Virus record (IMG/VR): IMGVR_UViG_3300009412_000010
Location: 1 to 39,390 of that record
Strand: one strand, 5' to 3'
Source: a virus
Length of the DNA: 39,390 bases
Shown: positions 7,552-15,148 of the stretch, one piece after another
Layout of the letters: each line of letters opens with the position of its first letter
How positions within the stretch are numbered: position 1 is the first letter of the stretch
The notes under the pieces: model-generated
What the model was told of the DNA's origin: nothing
Seen by the model: the letters and a program-made list of their open reading frames with translations, nothing else
Databases searched by the model: none
Translations under genes and position numbers: made by a program

Positions 7552-8232
7552 TTAAATTTCTGCTTCTCGGCACATATTTTGTTTGCCAAAATAACACCAT
7601 TTACATTTAAACTTAGACGGGTTAGCCGGAAATTCTTCTGCAGTAGTCATCGCTATTGCTCTAAGATTAATTCTTTCTTGTCTAGCTTTAATACTTTCCG
7701 GGGTGTAGATATAACGGTCTATCTTACCGTGGTCTAAGTACCACATCTCTGTAGTAATCTGTTCTAATTCTGGGTAGCGTTTAAGAGCAATAGCTCCATA
7801 AAGCTCGCATTGTTCTCTATGTACTTCTTGATTACCGTCGTACCTACCTGTCTTAAAATCTATGACGCGGGCTTCCTTACTTACGCCTTCTTCATATACA
7901 AAGGCATCTACTTTAGCTCTCCCCCATGTATCATCTTCAAACCAACCTGTTTTCTCCCAATCTTTAGTGATAGCCCAATCACTTTCGCATATTACATGAC
8001 CGTGTAGATACATTTCTTTTAATAGGATAAAAGCGTCTTCAAAATCCTGTAATTGTGCAGGGATTTCTTCTATTTGACCCCGTATAAATTCTTCGCAAAG
8101 TTTGTGGATATTTTTGCCTCTGTCCATTGCTGGGCTAGGAGGCTCTTTTATTTTCTTAATAAATTTAAATTCAGCCTGTTTAGGACATTTTTCAAAACAA
8201 CTTAATCTACTGTACGACCATTGTTTAATCAT
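7552..8232 (-). CDS. Cas4/RecB-like PD-(D/E)XK nuclease with probable Fe-S cysteines
   Basis: A 226-residue nuclease. It has SYSRLSCFEKCP at the start, RGKNIHKLCEEF (catalytic His region), KVDAF and VIDFKTG (the D...D-x-K core), and REQCELYGAI (the QxxLY motif of RecB-like nucleases). A C-terminal cluster (FKCKWCYFGKQNMC) plus Cys12 matches the four-cysteine Fe-S pattern of Cas4/AddB-type enzymes. The ATG at 8232 has AAGGAAA upstream and follows the previous stop by 10 bases; a longer reading would overlap that gene. Probable role: 5'-end processing of phage or host DNA during replication, recombination or nucleotide scavenging. Confidence 0.85.
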   Translation of the reverse strand: MIKQWSYSRLSCFEKCPKQAEFKFIKKIKEPPSPAMDRGKNIHKLCEEFIRGQIEEIPAQLQDFEDAFILLKEMYLHGHVICESDWAITKDWEKTGWFEDDTWGRAKVDAFVYEEGVSKEARVIDFKTGRYDGNQEVHREQCELYGAIALKRYPELEQITTEMWYLDHGKIDRYIYTPESIKARQERINLRAIAMTTAEEFPANPSKFKCKWCYFGKQNMCREAEI

Positions 8233-8242
8233 AAATATTTCC

Positions 8243-9253
8243 TTAGTTAGATTTTCTACCCAACCATTCCCAACAAGCCTTACGCCAATCATCTGCTTTA
8301 CATTCTTGTATTTCAATCATTGCTTCTTCAATCTGCCCTGATTTATATAACCACCAAGAATTTTGTATCGGTGCGGCAACGTGTGTAAAGAAAGGGTCTT
8401 CATATATAGTATGGTCAAATGGTTTTCTATCGAAGAATCCCAATAGATCCAAGTCCCATATTTGTATATCTGTATTGACTATAGGGTACGGTTTTACCAT
8501 TTCTGCTGTATAGGGGTTTAAAGCAAGAAATCTTTTTTGTGTAAAAAAGTCCATTGCGTCTTGTTCTATAAATTTATTAAGCAATGGTTCAAACACCACA
8601 TTATAAGCATGATAGTTATCGCTGATTTGATAATACTTACCCACAGATACACCAATAGCCGTAGCCATATATTCCTGTAGCATAGACATATGCACTACGT
8701 TTGCTCCGTAAGCCCCCCAAATTATGTCATTGGATCTATTACAAACAGTCATTTGTAATTTTCCCTCTAGGTCTATCTTGAAATAGACACAAGTATTACA
8801 AGGGACATCAGCACCGTCTCTATCTAAATCTTCAACAGGATCCCACATTTGTAATACAGATCTTCTATCTTCTGGATTCTCTTTTAGTCTTTTAATTATG
8901 ATTGGTATTTGATCACGAAAAAACCAAGACCGCCATCTCCAACCATAAGCACCGTGCAAGGTTTGGCCGTCATCGCTGAATTCTTTCATTCTTTTGTTAT
9001 ATTGATAAACAAATTCGAGGTCATACCCTCCCTTTATCATCCACAAGGCTTCCATAAAATGAAAGAACGGGTTTGCGTTACGCTCTTTCCAAAATAAAAC
9101 CCTCTCTTTCGGCTTACTGTAGACGGTAGTTACCGGCGTAGGAGCCTGAAAAACTACTCCATTTCGGCTCTCTGCTTTTACTCCATTTGTATATAAAAAA
9201 TCAAGACCCCGTAAAAGAGCATCATGTGCGTTCCTTACATTAAGAACTTTCAT
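8243..9253 (-). CDS. Thymidylate synthase-fold protein, candidate dUMP hydroxymethylase
   Basis: A 336-residue protein of the thymidylate synthase/nucleotide hydroxymethylase superfamily. The catalytic cysteine is C152 in DVPCNTCVYFKI, where the usual His after Cys is replaced by Asn. The pyrimidine-binding segment is RSNDIIWGAYGANVV, with N185 likely matching the Asn that selects dUMP. YHAYN (H215, Y217) matches the deoxyribose-binding His/Tyr pair. Such enzymes methylate dUMP or hydroxymethylate it. The neighbouring glycosyltransferase and hypermodification genes favour 5-hydroxymethyl-dUMP synthesis, but plain dTMP synthesis is possible. It overlaps the glycosyltransferase gene by 14 bases. 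Confidence 0.8.
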   Translation of the reverse strand: MKVLNVRNAHDALLRGLDFLYTNGVKAESRNGVVFQAPTPVTTVYSKPKERVLFWKERNANPFFHFMEALWMIKGGYDLEFVYQYNKRMKEFSDDGQTLHGAYGWRWRSWFFRDQIPIIIKRLKENPEDRRSVLQMWDPVEDLDRDGADVPCNTCVYFKIDLEGKLQMTVCNRSNDIIWGAYGANVVHMSMLQEYMATAIGVSVGKYYQISDNYHAYNVVFEPLLNKFIEQDAMDFFTQKRFLALNPYTAEMVKPYPIVNTDIQIWDLDLLGFFDRKPFDHTIYEDPFFTHVAAPIQNSWWLYKSGQIEEAMIEIQECKADDWRKACWEWLGRKSN

Positions 9254-10022
9254 TTATTCCGTCCTTATATGCTTTTTTCCAACTAATTCTCACATCTTTA
9301 CGGGGTAAACCGCCCCAAGCAGTTTTAGTTTGTTTTTCCACAAGTTTAACATGATCAGGGTGAAGGTCGTGTAGTCTTTGCGCCCCTTCATTGTGGACGT
9401 CAATTGTGCGCCACTCACTACAGCCTCCTTCTGCGTTTGATGATTTTTGCCCTTGAGCGTAGTAATAGCTTACCTTATTTGCTTTACCTTCTCTTAATAG
9501 TTGTAGGGCAATGTCAAAGTCTTCCATTACTCTAGTTCTTCCCCACTCCACACTATCAGGGAATACTTCTAGGTTATATCCCAACACACGCATATACCGA
9601 GTATTTTCTACCGATAAGTTTTTTACATGGTTGTTACCTTCTCTTGCGCTTATACCAACATGAGCATAACCCTGATCCATCCACTCATCTAGCAAGCCGA
9701 ATAGAGCAGGATATTCGCTCGATTGAAGATATCGAAGGTGCCAATCAATAGGACTTTTACGAATATAGAACCGTAAGTCATCATCCAACATAACTATACG
9801 AGGGTCTTCTACATTTTCTACTATATATTTACGTTTTGGACCAATACCTATGCAATCACTAGGTACAACCATTCTAGGTGTGTCTGGGTAGTTGTGGTAT
9901 TTATCTTTTTCATCTTCATCTATTACTAATACAACTGATCCGTCTCTCTGCATTTCTTTAGGAAACCACCTTAAAGTTTCCTGATTATAGGGTCTTCCCC
10001 TTGTGGGAATATATATTTTCAT
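9240..10022 (-). CDS. GT-A glycosyltransferase, TAGT-like (DNA base modification candidate)
   Basis: A 260-residue protein with a GT-A fold pattern: IYIPTRGRP at the N-terminus (nucleotide-sugar strand), VVLVIDEDE, GPKRKYIVEN, and IVMLDDDLRF with D80-D81-D82 as the metal-binding DxD. It closely fits my knowledge of TET-associated glycosyltransferases (TAGT), which are predicted to glycosylate hydroxymethylated bases in phage DNA. ARE and SSNAEGGCSEWR are later conserved-looking spots. No TET/JBP oxygenase is seen next to it, so the acceptor would be made at the nucleotide level by the adjacent TS-fold enzyme. Glycosylation of another acceptor cannot be excluded. Confidence 0.7.
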   Translation of the reverse strand: MKIYIPTRGRPYNQETLRWFPKEMQRDGSVVLVIDEDEKDKYHNYPDTPRMVVPSDCIGIGPKRKYIVENVEDPRIVMLDDDLRFYIRKSPIDWHLRYLQSSEYPALFGLLDEWMDQGYAHVGISAREGNNHVKNLSVENTRYMRVLGYNLEVFPDSVEWGRTRVMEDFDIALQLLREGKANKVSYYYAQGQKSSNAEGGCSEWRTIDVHNEGAQRLHDLHPDHVKLVEKQTKTAWGGLPRKDVRISWKKAYKDGINESS

Positions 10023-10034
10023 ACTTTCTCCAGT

Positions 10035-10211
10035 CTAATCATATGTGGCGGTCCAATTCTTAAAGATTTGTCTAGCTTCAACACGCGATAAACCGTACTC
10101 TTCCTCAAGCCATCGTGGGGCACCAAACATATTCATTGCACCGCTTTCCCTTATGGCTTCGAGAACTATATTGTATTTATCCTGATCTTCTTTTGTTATT
10201 TCTACTGACAT
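10035..10211 (-). CDS. 58-residue conserved phage protein (small gene)
   Basis: A short gene that begins MSVEITKEDQDKYNIVLEAI and ends WTATYD. It has the pattern SGAMNMFGAPRWLEEEYGLS then RVEARQIFKNW, which I associate with a small helical protein widespread in marine phages. The ATG is preceded by GAGGAAAAG. It fills the gap between the Nmad1-like gene and the glycosyltransferase with only 2 and 12 bases on either side, so it is part of the same operon. The helix-turn-helix-like shape suggests a DNA or protein adaptor role; unproven. Confidence 0.75.
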   Translation of the reverse strand: MSVEITKEDQDKYNIVLEAIRESGAMNMFGAPRWLEEEYGLSRVEARQIFKNWTATYD

Positions 10212-10213
10212 TT

Positions 10214-10522
10214 TTACTTTTCCTCTCTAGTATTACTCCAACGTGTACCGGTGTAAGATTCTACAAGCAATAAATATCTTCTTAAGTCTCTGATATCATC
10301 TAAAATTCCAGAATCAGATTGATCTATGTCTATAGCCTGAAAAATATCATAGCCGGTATCCTTGACTTGCTTTTCTATTCTGTCCCACTTACGTGCTAGC
10401 ATCATCATAGCCCCTACCCCGCCTCGCATTCGCCAACTGTCCCCGTAACTTTTTTCTGCCTCTCTTAGTTTAGTTACGTCTCCGTCTGCCAATTCCTGAA
10501 TATGGGTAAAGTCTGCCGGCAT
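10214..10522 (-). CDS. Nmad1/DUF1599-like small protein
   Basis: A 102-residue helical protein with KLREAEKSYGDSWRMRGGVG, then LARKWDRIEKQVKD, then DDIRDLRRYLLLVE. The order YG-S-W-R, K-x-R-I, then D-x-x-D-L-x-x-Y matches the DUF1599/Nmad1 plan (nucleotide modification associated domain 1), all-alpha and related in style to MazG-like NTP pyrophosphohydrolases. The location inside a base-modification cluster supports a nucleotide-handling role. Confidence in the family is moderate; the function is inference. Its ATG immediately follows, with no gap, in the order HMUDK-like gene, then this gene. Confidence 0.6.
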   Translation of the reverse strand: MPADFTHIQELADGDVTKLREAEKSYGDSWRMRGGVGAMMMLARKWDRIEKQVKDTGYDIFQAIDIDQSDSGILDDIRDLRRYLLLVESYTGTRWSNTREEK

Positions 10523-11371
10523 TTATTTTTCCCCTGCATATTTATATTTTGATCTAGGTCTGCCTTCCCCTAAACGAACTCTTTCGTACTTATCAAATTC
10601 ACAAAGACAATGCTCTATTTCTCTCATCTCCAGTTCTTTATCGAGAAGGAATAGAATATTCTGGTTAAAGTTAGTGAGTAAACTTTTCATTTCTTGGGTA
10701 AGTTGATCTTCTTTAATAGCTTGCTTAAGAGATCTACCGTGTATTCTATTTAACCCTCGTTTTGCTCCTGGACCAGCGTTAGCCCAAGTCATAATGTCTT
10801 CAGCATTTTCTAGGTGTCGGGTGTGACGTAAATCGGTAACGACTTCATAGGACATAAACCCGCTGAAACCAGCATAGGGGAGATAATTTTTCCAAGTTTC
10901 TTTAAGGGAGTGCGGTATTATTTCAGGAGGGTTATGATACACAGGGGTGAGAATTTTATCTACAGTTTGTTGTACTTTAGTCCCTCCTAAAGTACCGGTT
11001 AACATATACGCTCCTGTGTAAACTTTTTCTCCTCTGTCCATTCTAGCTTGCATAATTTCTTTAGTTCTTTCAGGGTTCCAGTAATAAGGGAAGCCTATTT
11101 CTTCTAGGGTATCTGGCCAATTTATTTGGCGAGCCATGGACATGGCAAAAGGCAAATTTGGATGATCGGCGTAGGGTTCCCTCCAATTTTTTCGTATCCA
11201 AATAGTGACCTTGTCTAACTCCCTGAATACATTACAGAAACTGTAGGTTTGAAGTATCTTATCCTCAGTCCATGGAAAAGGTTCTCCCTCCTGACGTTTT
11301 AGATAAATCCTATGTCTTTCGTTTATATAGCGAAAGAAACGATGCTCCGCTGCTTCTATGTCTGAAGTCAT
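10523..11371 (-). CDS. DNA base hypermodification protein (5-hmdU DNA kinase helical-domain family)
   Basis: A 282-residue protein matching the helical domain of the 5-hmdU DNA kinase / alpha-glutamyl-putrescinyl-thymine family. Visible blocks are FFRYINERHRIYLKRQEGE, PWTEDKILQTYSFCNVFREL followed by DKVTIWIRKNWREP, GEKVYTGAYMLTG, and GFSGFMSYEVVTDL then WANAGPGAKRGLNRIHGR. These helical proteins resemble HhH DNA glycosylases and act on DNA-borne 5-hydroxymethyluracil derivatives. No Walker A motif is present, so unlike two-domain 5-hmdU kinases it seems to be the helical part alone and may catalyse transfer rather than phosphorylation. It is the first gene of the modification cluster. Confidence 0.8.
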   Translation of the reverse strand: MTSDIEAAEHRFFRYINERHRIYLKRQEGEPFPWTEDKILQTYSFCNVFRELDKVTIWIRKNWREPYADHPNLPFAMSMARQINWPDTLEEIGFPYYWNPERTKEIMQARMDRGEKVYTGAYMLTGTLGGTKVQQTVDKILTPVYHNPPEIIPHSLKETWKNYLPYAGFSGFMSYEVVTDLRHTRHLENAEDIMTWANAGPGAKRGLNRIHGRSLKQAIKEDQLTQEMKSLLTNFNQNILFLLDKELEMREIEHCLCEFDKYERVRLGEGRPRSKYKYAGEK

Positions 11372-11462
11372 TGTTGTTGTACACCTTTACTTTTTATTAA
11401 ATAGAGGACAAAGCTAATAGCAAGCGTATATTTGAATCTAATTTGAATGGAGTTACCTTTCT

Positions 11463-11483
11463 ATTTTACTTTACAAGTAAAAT
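11463..11483 (-). other. 9-bp hairpin in the AlkB/hypermodification gap
   Basis: ATTTTACTT-TAC-AAGTAAAAT forms a 9-bp stem with a 3-base loop inside the 142-base gap between the AlkB-like gene and the hypermodification gene. No T-run follows on the transcribed strand. The rest of the gap has no recognisable gene; CTCTATTTAATAAAAAG lies near the downstream start and could hold a promoter for the modification cluster. Confidence 0.35.
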
Positions 11484-11513
11484 GGAAGTATAGGAATCTT
11501 GCTAAAAATTTTC

Positions 11514-12098
11514 TCACAATCCTGTTCTGAATGTGAGACTAATTCTCTCCCCCACATCTTCCATAATCGGTATTGCATGAGTACTGGTCATTTGAGAATT
11601 TCCATCAAAGATGTATACATCTCCATCTTCTAATAGATATTGTTGTGTTCCTAGATAGTTATCTTCATGGAGGATATTGATTTTGCTGGTATTACTTTCC
11701 CTTTTTATTTGATAATAGTATTGATTCCATTCCAATATTCTCGAAGCACCAAAAGATACTCCCACTACTAAATCTTCTAATGTGGGTACTGTGTCTGAAT
11801 GATGAGGGATACTTATTTGCCCCGTTTTATAAAGCCCACACAAACAAAAATTAAACCTGACAATCCTATCTAATTCTTTAGAGACTAGCGATTCAGTGGC
11901 CATTTTTACCTGTAAAATAGAAGGGGTCCATTTTGTAGGTTTGTAGGTTTTTCCTGCGTAAACAAAGGTTTTTGTTCCGTACCCTTTTGTTGGTCGCCCT
12001 TCAACCTTTTCACCGTTAAACTCACGTGTGGTTGGTTCGTCCCAATTCTTTATGGCCGGGTCGTACCCTTTTAATTTTCCCTTTAAAAAGTTGATCAT
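11514..12098 (-). CDS. AlkB-like 2OG-Fe(II) oxygenase
   Basis: A 194-residue dioxygenase with the AlkB-type layout: FNFCLCGLYKTGQISIPHHSD gives the iron ligands H100 and D102, GASRILEW is the conserved strand, LEDGDVYIFDG precedes H174 (STHAIP), and ERISLTFRTG supplies the 2OG-binding R185 and final Arg. AlkB enzymes oxidatively remove alkyl lesions from DNA or RNA, and phage members are frequent. The gene overlaps the UvrD-like helicase by 4 bases, placing it in the replication operon. DNA repair is most likely; a role in base modification next door is possible but unsupported. Confidence 0.85.
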   Translation of the reverse strand: MINFLKGKLKGYDPAIKNWDEPTTREFNGEKVEGRPTKGYGTKTFVYAGKTYKPTKWTPSILQVKMATESLVSKELDRIVRFNFCLCGLYKTGQISIPHHSDTVPTLEDLVVGVSFGASRILEWNQYYYQIKRESNTSKINILHEDNYLGTQQYLLEDGDVYIFDGNSQMTSTHAIPIMEDVGERISLTFRTGL

Positions 12099-13588
12099 AT
12101 AAATAAAAACTCTTTACGAGTTTTGCCCCGTATTATGTGTAGATTATCTATAGTTCGAGTAATACCAACATAAAACGCTCGACATTCATTATTTGGATTA
12201 TAGTAGAGTTCTTCCCATGTTTTATTTGCTAGGTCAGTTAATAAAACCACGTTCTCACACTCTCCTCCTTTTGAGGCGTGTATAGTATTCAACCGTATTT
12301 TAGAAGAGAGTAATTTTTCTCCATGTCTTAGGCAAGATATAACATATTCCCTTTGAGTATTACCAATTAAATCAAAACATTCATGCCAGATACAATCAAC
12401 TAATAGCCCATGGTCCGCTTTTAACTCGGTAAGGGATAAATTAAGGTCGTCTCTGACCGTTTTAAGCGTCTTATAGCCCCTTTTAACCCCTTTCCCGGCC
12501 TTCATGTACCTATATATTTTTCGTACCTTTGCAGCCTCGATGGACGCCCCTTTGCGTAAGTTTTCCCAGTCTTTAATGGAGGCAATTAAATTTTCAGAAA
12601 CAGAAGATTTATTACTCCTCTGATACACCCGACCATTAATCTTTAAGTATTCTTCTACTGCGTTTAATAGATAATTGTTCCTTGCTAAAAATAACCACTC
12701 TCCTTTTGTGATATCCACATGCTCAAAATTAGTGTGGTAATTAACCGAACCTTCTTCTGTTTTAGGTTCCCAAACTTTTTCCTTTCTATTACTTATACGC
12801 TTGACTACCCCTAGTGCTACATCGTGTACTTTCCTAGGTACGCGATAAGATTGCTTCAGGTAGGTGGTTTTACCCTTTAGGTCTATAAAATGCTCTACAT
12901 CTGCACCAGCCCAACGGTAAATTGCTTGATCGTCATCTCCTGCGATATAAATTTCCTTTACATTTTCAGCTAGTTTTTCTACACAACGCCACTGTAGAGT
13001 AGAAAGATCTTGGGCCTCGTCCACTATTAATATATCTAAGTGGGGGGAACCTTTTGACTCAAGAAACATTTCTAACATGTCCGTATAGTCTACTAAAAAG
13101 TTATTCTGTTTAAACTTTGAATAGTTATTGATAAACCAGTCAAAATGTAACCACGATATATTTGAATCTGCATTATTCCAATGTTCTCTAAAACCTACGC
13201 ACCGATTACGTGCCATATTTTCTAAGAATAACATAGTGTCTCCTTTAGTATTAAGAGACATTAGATTCTCACCATCCCAGGCACTACCAATTCTTTCCCC
13301 AATCGTTTTACTGAAGTCTCTCAAATTACCTCTAGTTAAGACGTCACTTCTTTTAAGCCCTAGCCAATAATAGCATAAGGAATGAAGCGTCCTGAAATAA
13401 ATAAGTTTTTCAGGGTCGTGACCAAACTTTGCTATTGCTCTTGTTAGTGCTTCGTTTGCTGCTTTCTTAGTAAAAGCAACATAACCTAGTTTTTCTGGCC
13501 TTATACCTGATTCTAGAAACTGTTCTACTTTGTTTAATAAATAAGTAGTTTTACCAGTCCCAGGTGGACCAAGCACAATGTTCCACAT
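12095..13588 (-). CDS. UvrD/Rep-like superfamily 1 DNA helicase
   Basis: A 497-residue helicase with all main SF1A motifs: Walker A GPPGTGKTT at residues 7-15, VAFTKKAANEAL (Ia), Walker B LIVDEAQDLS, motif III IAGDDDQAIYRWAGA, motif IV LKQSYRVPRKV, motif V NTIHASKGGECENVVL and motif VI CRAFYVGITRTIDNL. It unwinds DNA 3'-5' using ATP, most likely at the phage replication fork or in recombination. It is shorter than UvrD (about 720 residues), having reduced 1B/2B subdomains. Its start touches the primase stop, so the two are translationally coupled. Confidence 0.92.
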   Translation of the reverse strand: MWNIVLGPPGTGKTTYLLNKVEQFLESGIRPEKLGYVAFTKKAANEALTRAIAKFGHDPEKLIYFRTLHSLCYYWLGLKRSDVLTRGNLRDFSKTIGERIGSAWDGENLMSLNTKGDTMLFLENMARNRCVGFREHWNNADSNISWLHFDWFINNYSKFKQNNFLVDYTDMLEMFLESKGSPHLDILIVDEAQDLSTLQWRCVEKLAENVKEIYIAGDDDQAIYRWAGADVEHFIDLKGKTTYLKQSYRVPRKVHDVALGVVKRISNRKEKVWEPKTEEGSVNYHTNFEHVDITKGEWLFLARNNYLLNAVEEYLKINGRVYQRSNKSSVSENLIASIKDWENLRKGASIEAAKVRKIYRYMKAGKGVKRGYKTLKTVRDDLNLSLTELKADHGLLVDCIWHECFDLIGNTQREYVISCLRHGEKLLSSKIRLNTIHASKGGECENVVLLTDLANKTWEELYYNPNNECRAFYVGITRTIDNLHIIRGKTRKEFLFI

Positions 13589-15129
13589 TAAATATTGCTT
13601 CCTTCAAAATCAAGGGTGTCAAGTTTTTCTTCATCAGAGTAATTAAACTCATCAATATACCAGACATTAGTTCCCCTGCCCTTTATGTTGAAAAACTTGT
13701 GCCCAGCTTTTAAGTCTCTTAATTTAGAAGCTATCTGATTAACCTGCATGTCGGTAAATCTATGTTTAGCTAGATAATCTTTTAAGTCTTTGATTCTAAA
13801 GTAAGTTTTACCGTCTTCTGTGTAGGGTTTGCCCAATAATATCTCATCTCTTGTATTTGCTTGAGCCATGTCTGTGCAAAATGACTCAAGTAATTCCATA
13901 AACTGGCCTTCTATAGTTACGTCTTCACTTACCTCAATAATCTCCATCCCACTGTCCATCAGGCTTTGTATTAAAGATTGCCAAGCCCTCTCTTGTATTT
14001 TTGGGGGCATCATATTAAGTAATTCCATACAAGCCCGTTGGAACTTTAGTTGGTTTTGTAATTGCTCGGTGGTTAACTCCAATCGTTTATCGTTAATAGA
14101 TAAAAACCAGAGAGGGGGTTTAGTGTCTAGCTTAGATAAACTAGAAAAGGTGGGGGTTGCATTCCCCCCACCAATACCAAACTTACACCCCCGACACCTA
14201 GAGATATTACAGTAGGATTTGATTGGTTCATCACTACACTTATAGTTGTATTCTTTTTTCTTGAGTGTACCGATTAAGGTTAAAACTTCTTGAGCGGGTA
14301 AGGGAGGGTAAACATACTTACGATTGTATTCTTCTATTTCGGTTTGCCAATTTTCTGGGTCAGATTTCTTAAGGAATACCCCTACATTAAAAAGACCGTT
14401 GTTTCTTGTACCTTTAGGAAACCCTTGCTTGAGTAAAACCTGTAAGCAAGGCGGTCCATCCTTCATGTCTTCGAGCGTTGGGATTTCTAATTCTATTAAC
14501 TCTTTATGAGTTATACAGCGTTCTTCAACAAAAGCTATAAAGTTTGTTAAAGAGAGCGCCTTACCTTTTGGATTAAAACCGTAGCGTAATGACTCATCTC
14601 CCTCGAAATAGGGCATGTTTAACCAACTACCGATGTCGCCACGCTCTACTAAAATTTCTCTTTGTTTAGGAAATATCTCCACCCCACCGTAGCCTAACCC
14701 CGCAGAAATTTCTCTTAGTTTATCTTGCATGTCTGCTGCAGGTACTTTTTCTTTTAGAAAACAAAAGACATGGGCACCGCCGCTTTTACTACGACAAACA
14801 ACTAAAGGTAATTTAAATTCTTCTATCTTTAAAACTAGTTTCTCTAAGTTAAGGGAATAGACATCAATATCAATGGCTCCCCACTTAACCGCATTTTCTT
14901 CGTCTATCGGAATGACCCCTAGACCTTCTTTACCGTCTATGTGGTCTCGCCAGTGTTTGATACTAGCACCAATGGTTTTGATTGTTTTTGCTTTCCCTTG
15001 TGCTTTCTGACCTAGTGAAGTATTCTCCACTATAAAACTACCGTGCGCTCTACCTGAGCCATGAAAAATGCTGTGTAATTTTTGCGCTATTTCCAACAAC
15101 CGCAGTCCTACAGGGGTGGGATCACCCAC
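13588..15129 (-). CDS. AEP-type (TOTE-like) primase with cysteine cluster
   Basis: A 513-residue archaeo-eukaryotic primase-like protein. Residues 1-190 hold the catalytic core: WGAIDIDVY (metal-binding D-x-D), CRSKSGGAHVFCFL (the SGGxH motif) and FPKQREILVERGDIGSWLNM. A cysteine cluster (CSDEPIKSYCNISRCRGC) near residue 300 should bind zinc or iron-sulfur. The C-terminal part is helical and may contact helicase or ssDNA-binding partners. It makes primers for DNA polymerase. The GTG start lies in a very stable hairpin (15111-15134), so the true start may be a TTG slightly downstream or may be regulated. Confidence 0.85.
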   Translation of the reverse strand: MGDPTPVGLRLLEIAQKLHSIFHGSGRAHGSFIVENTSLGQKAQGKAKTIKTIGASIKHWRDHIDGKEGLGVIPIDEENAVKWGAIDIDVYSLNLEKLVLKIEEFKLPLVVCRSKSGGAHVFCFLKEKVPAADMQDKLREISAGLGYGGVEIFPKQREILVERGDIGSWLNMPYFEGDESLRYGFNPKGKALSLTNFIAFVEERCITHKELIELEIPTLEDMKDGPPCLQVLLKQGFPKGTRNNGLFNVGVFLKKSDPENWQTEIEEYNRKYVYPPLPAQEVLTLIGTLKKKEYNYKCSDEPIKSYCNISRCRGCKFGIGGGNATPTFSSLSKLDTKPPLWFLSINDKRLELTTEQLQNQLKFQRACMELLNMMPPKIQERAWQSLIQSLMDSGMEIIEVSEDVTIEGQFMELLESFCTDMAQANTRDEILLGKPYTEDGKTYFRIKDLKDYLAKHRFTDMQVNQIASKLRDLKAGHKFFNIKGRGTNVWYIDEFNYSDEEKLDTLDFEGSNI

Positions 15130-15134
15130 CCCTG
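15111..15134 (-). promoter_or_regulatory. 10-bp G+C hairpin covering the primase start
   Basis: CAGGGGTGGG-ATCA-CCCACCCCTG is a perfect 10-bp stem with 8 G:C pairs and a 4-base loop. The apparent GTG start of primase (15127-15129) lies in the stem. On the minus-strand mRNA there is no T-run after it, so it would block ribosome access more than end transcription. Read on the plus strand it is followed by TTTT and looks like an intrinsic terminator for antisense transcripts. Confidence 0.6.
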
Positions 15135-15148
15135 TTTTAAAACTTCAA

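Noticed and set aside
12095-12098. Programmed frameshift at the 4-base overlap between helicase and AlkB-like genes
   Set aside because: No slippery heptamer is evident, and both proteins are complete on their own; a simple ATGA-type coupling explains it.
15111-15140. Plus-strand intrinsic terminator
   Set aside because: The hairpin plus TTTT has the right form, but no plus-strand gene lies before it, so I describe it mainly as a minus-strand start hairpin.
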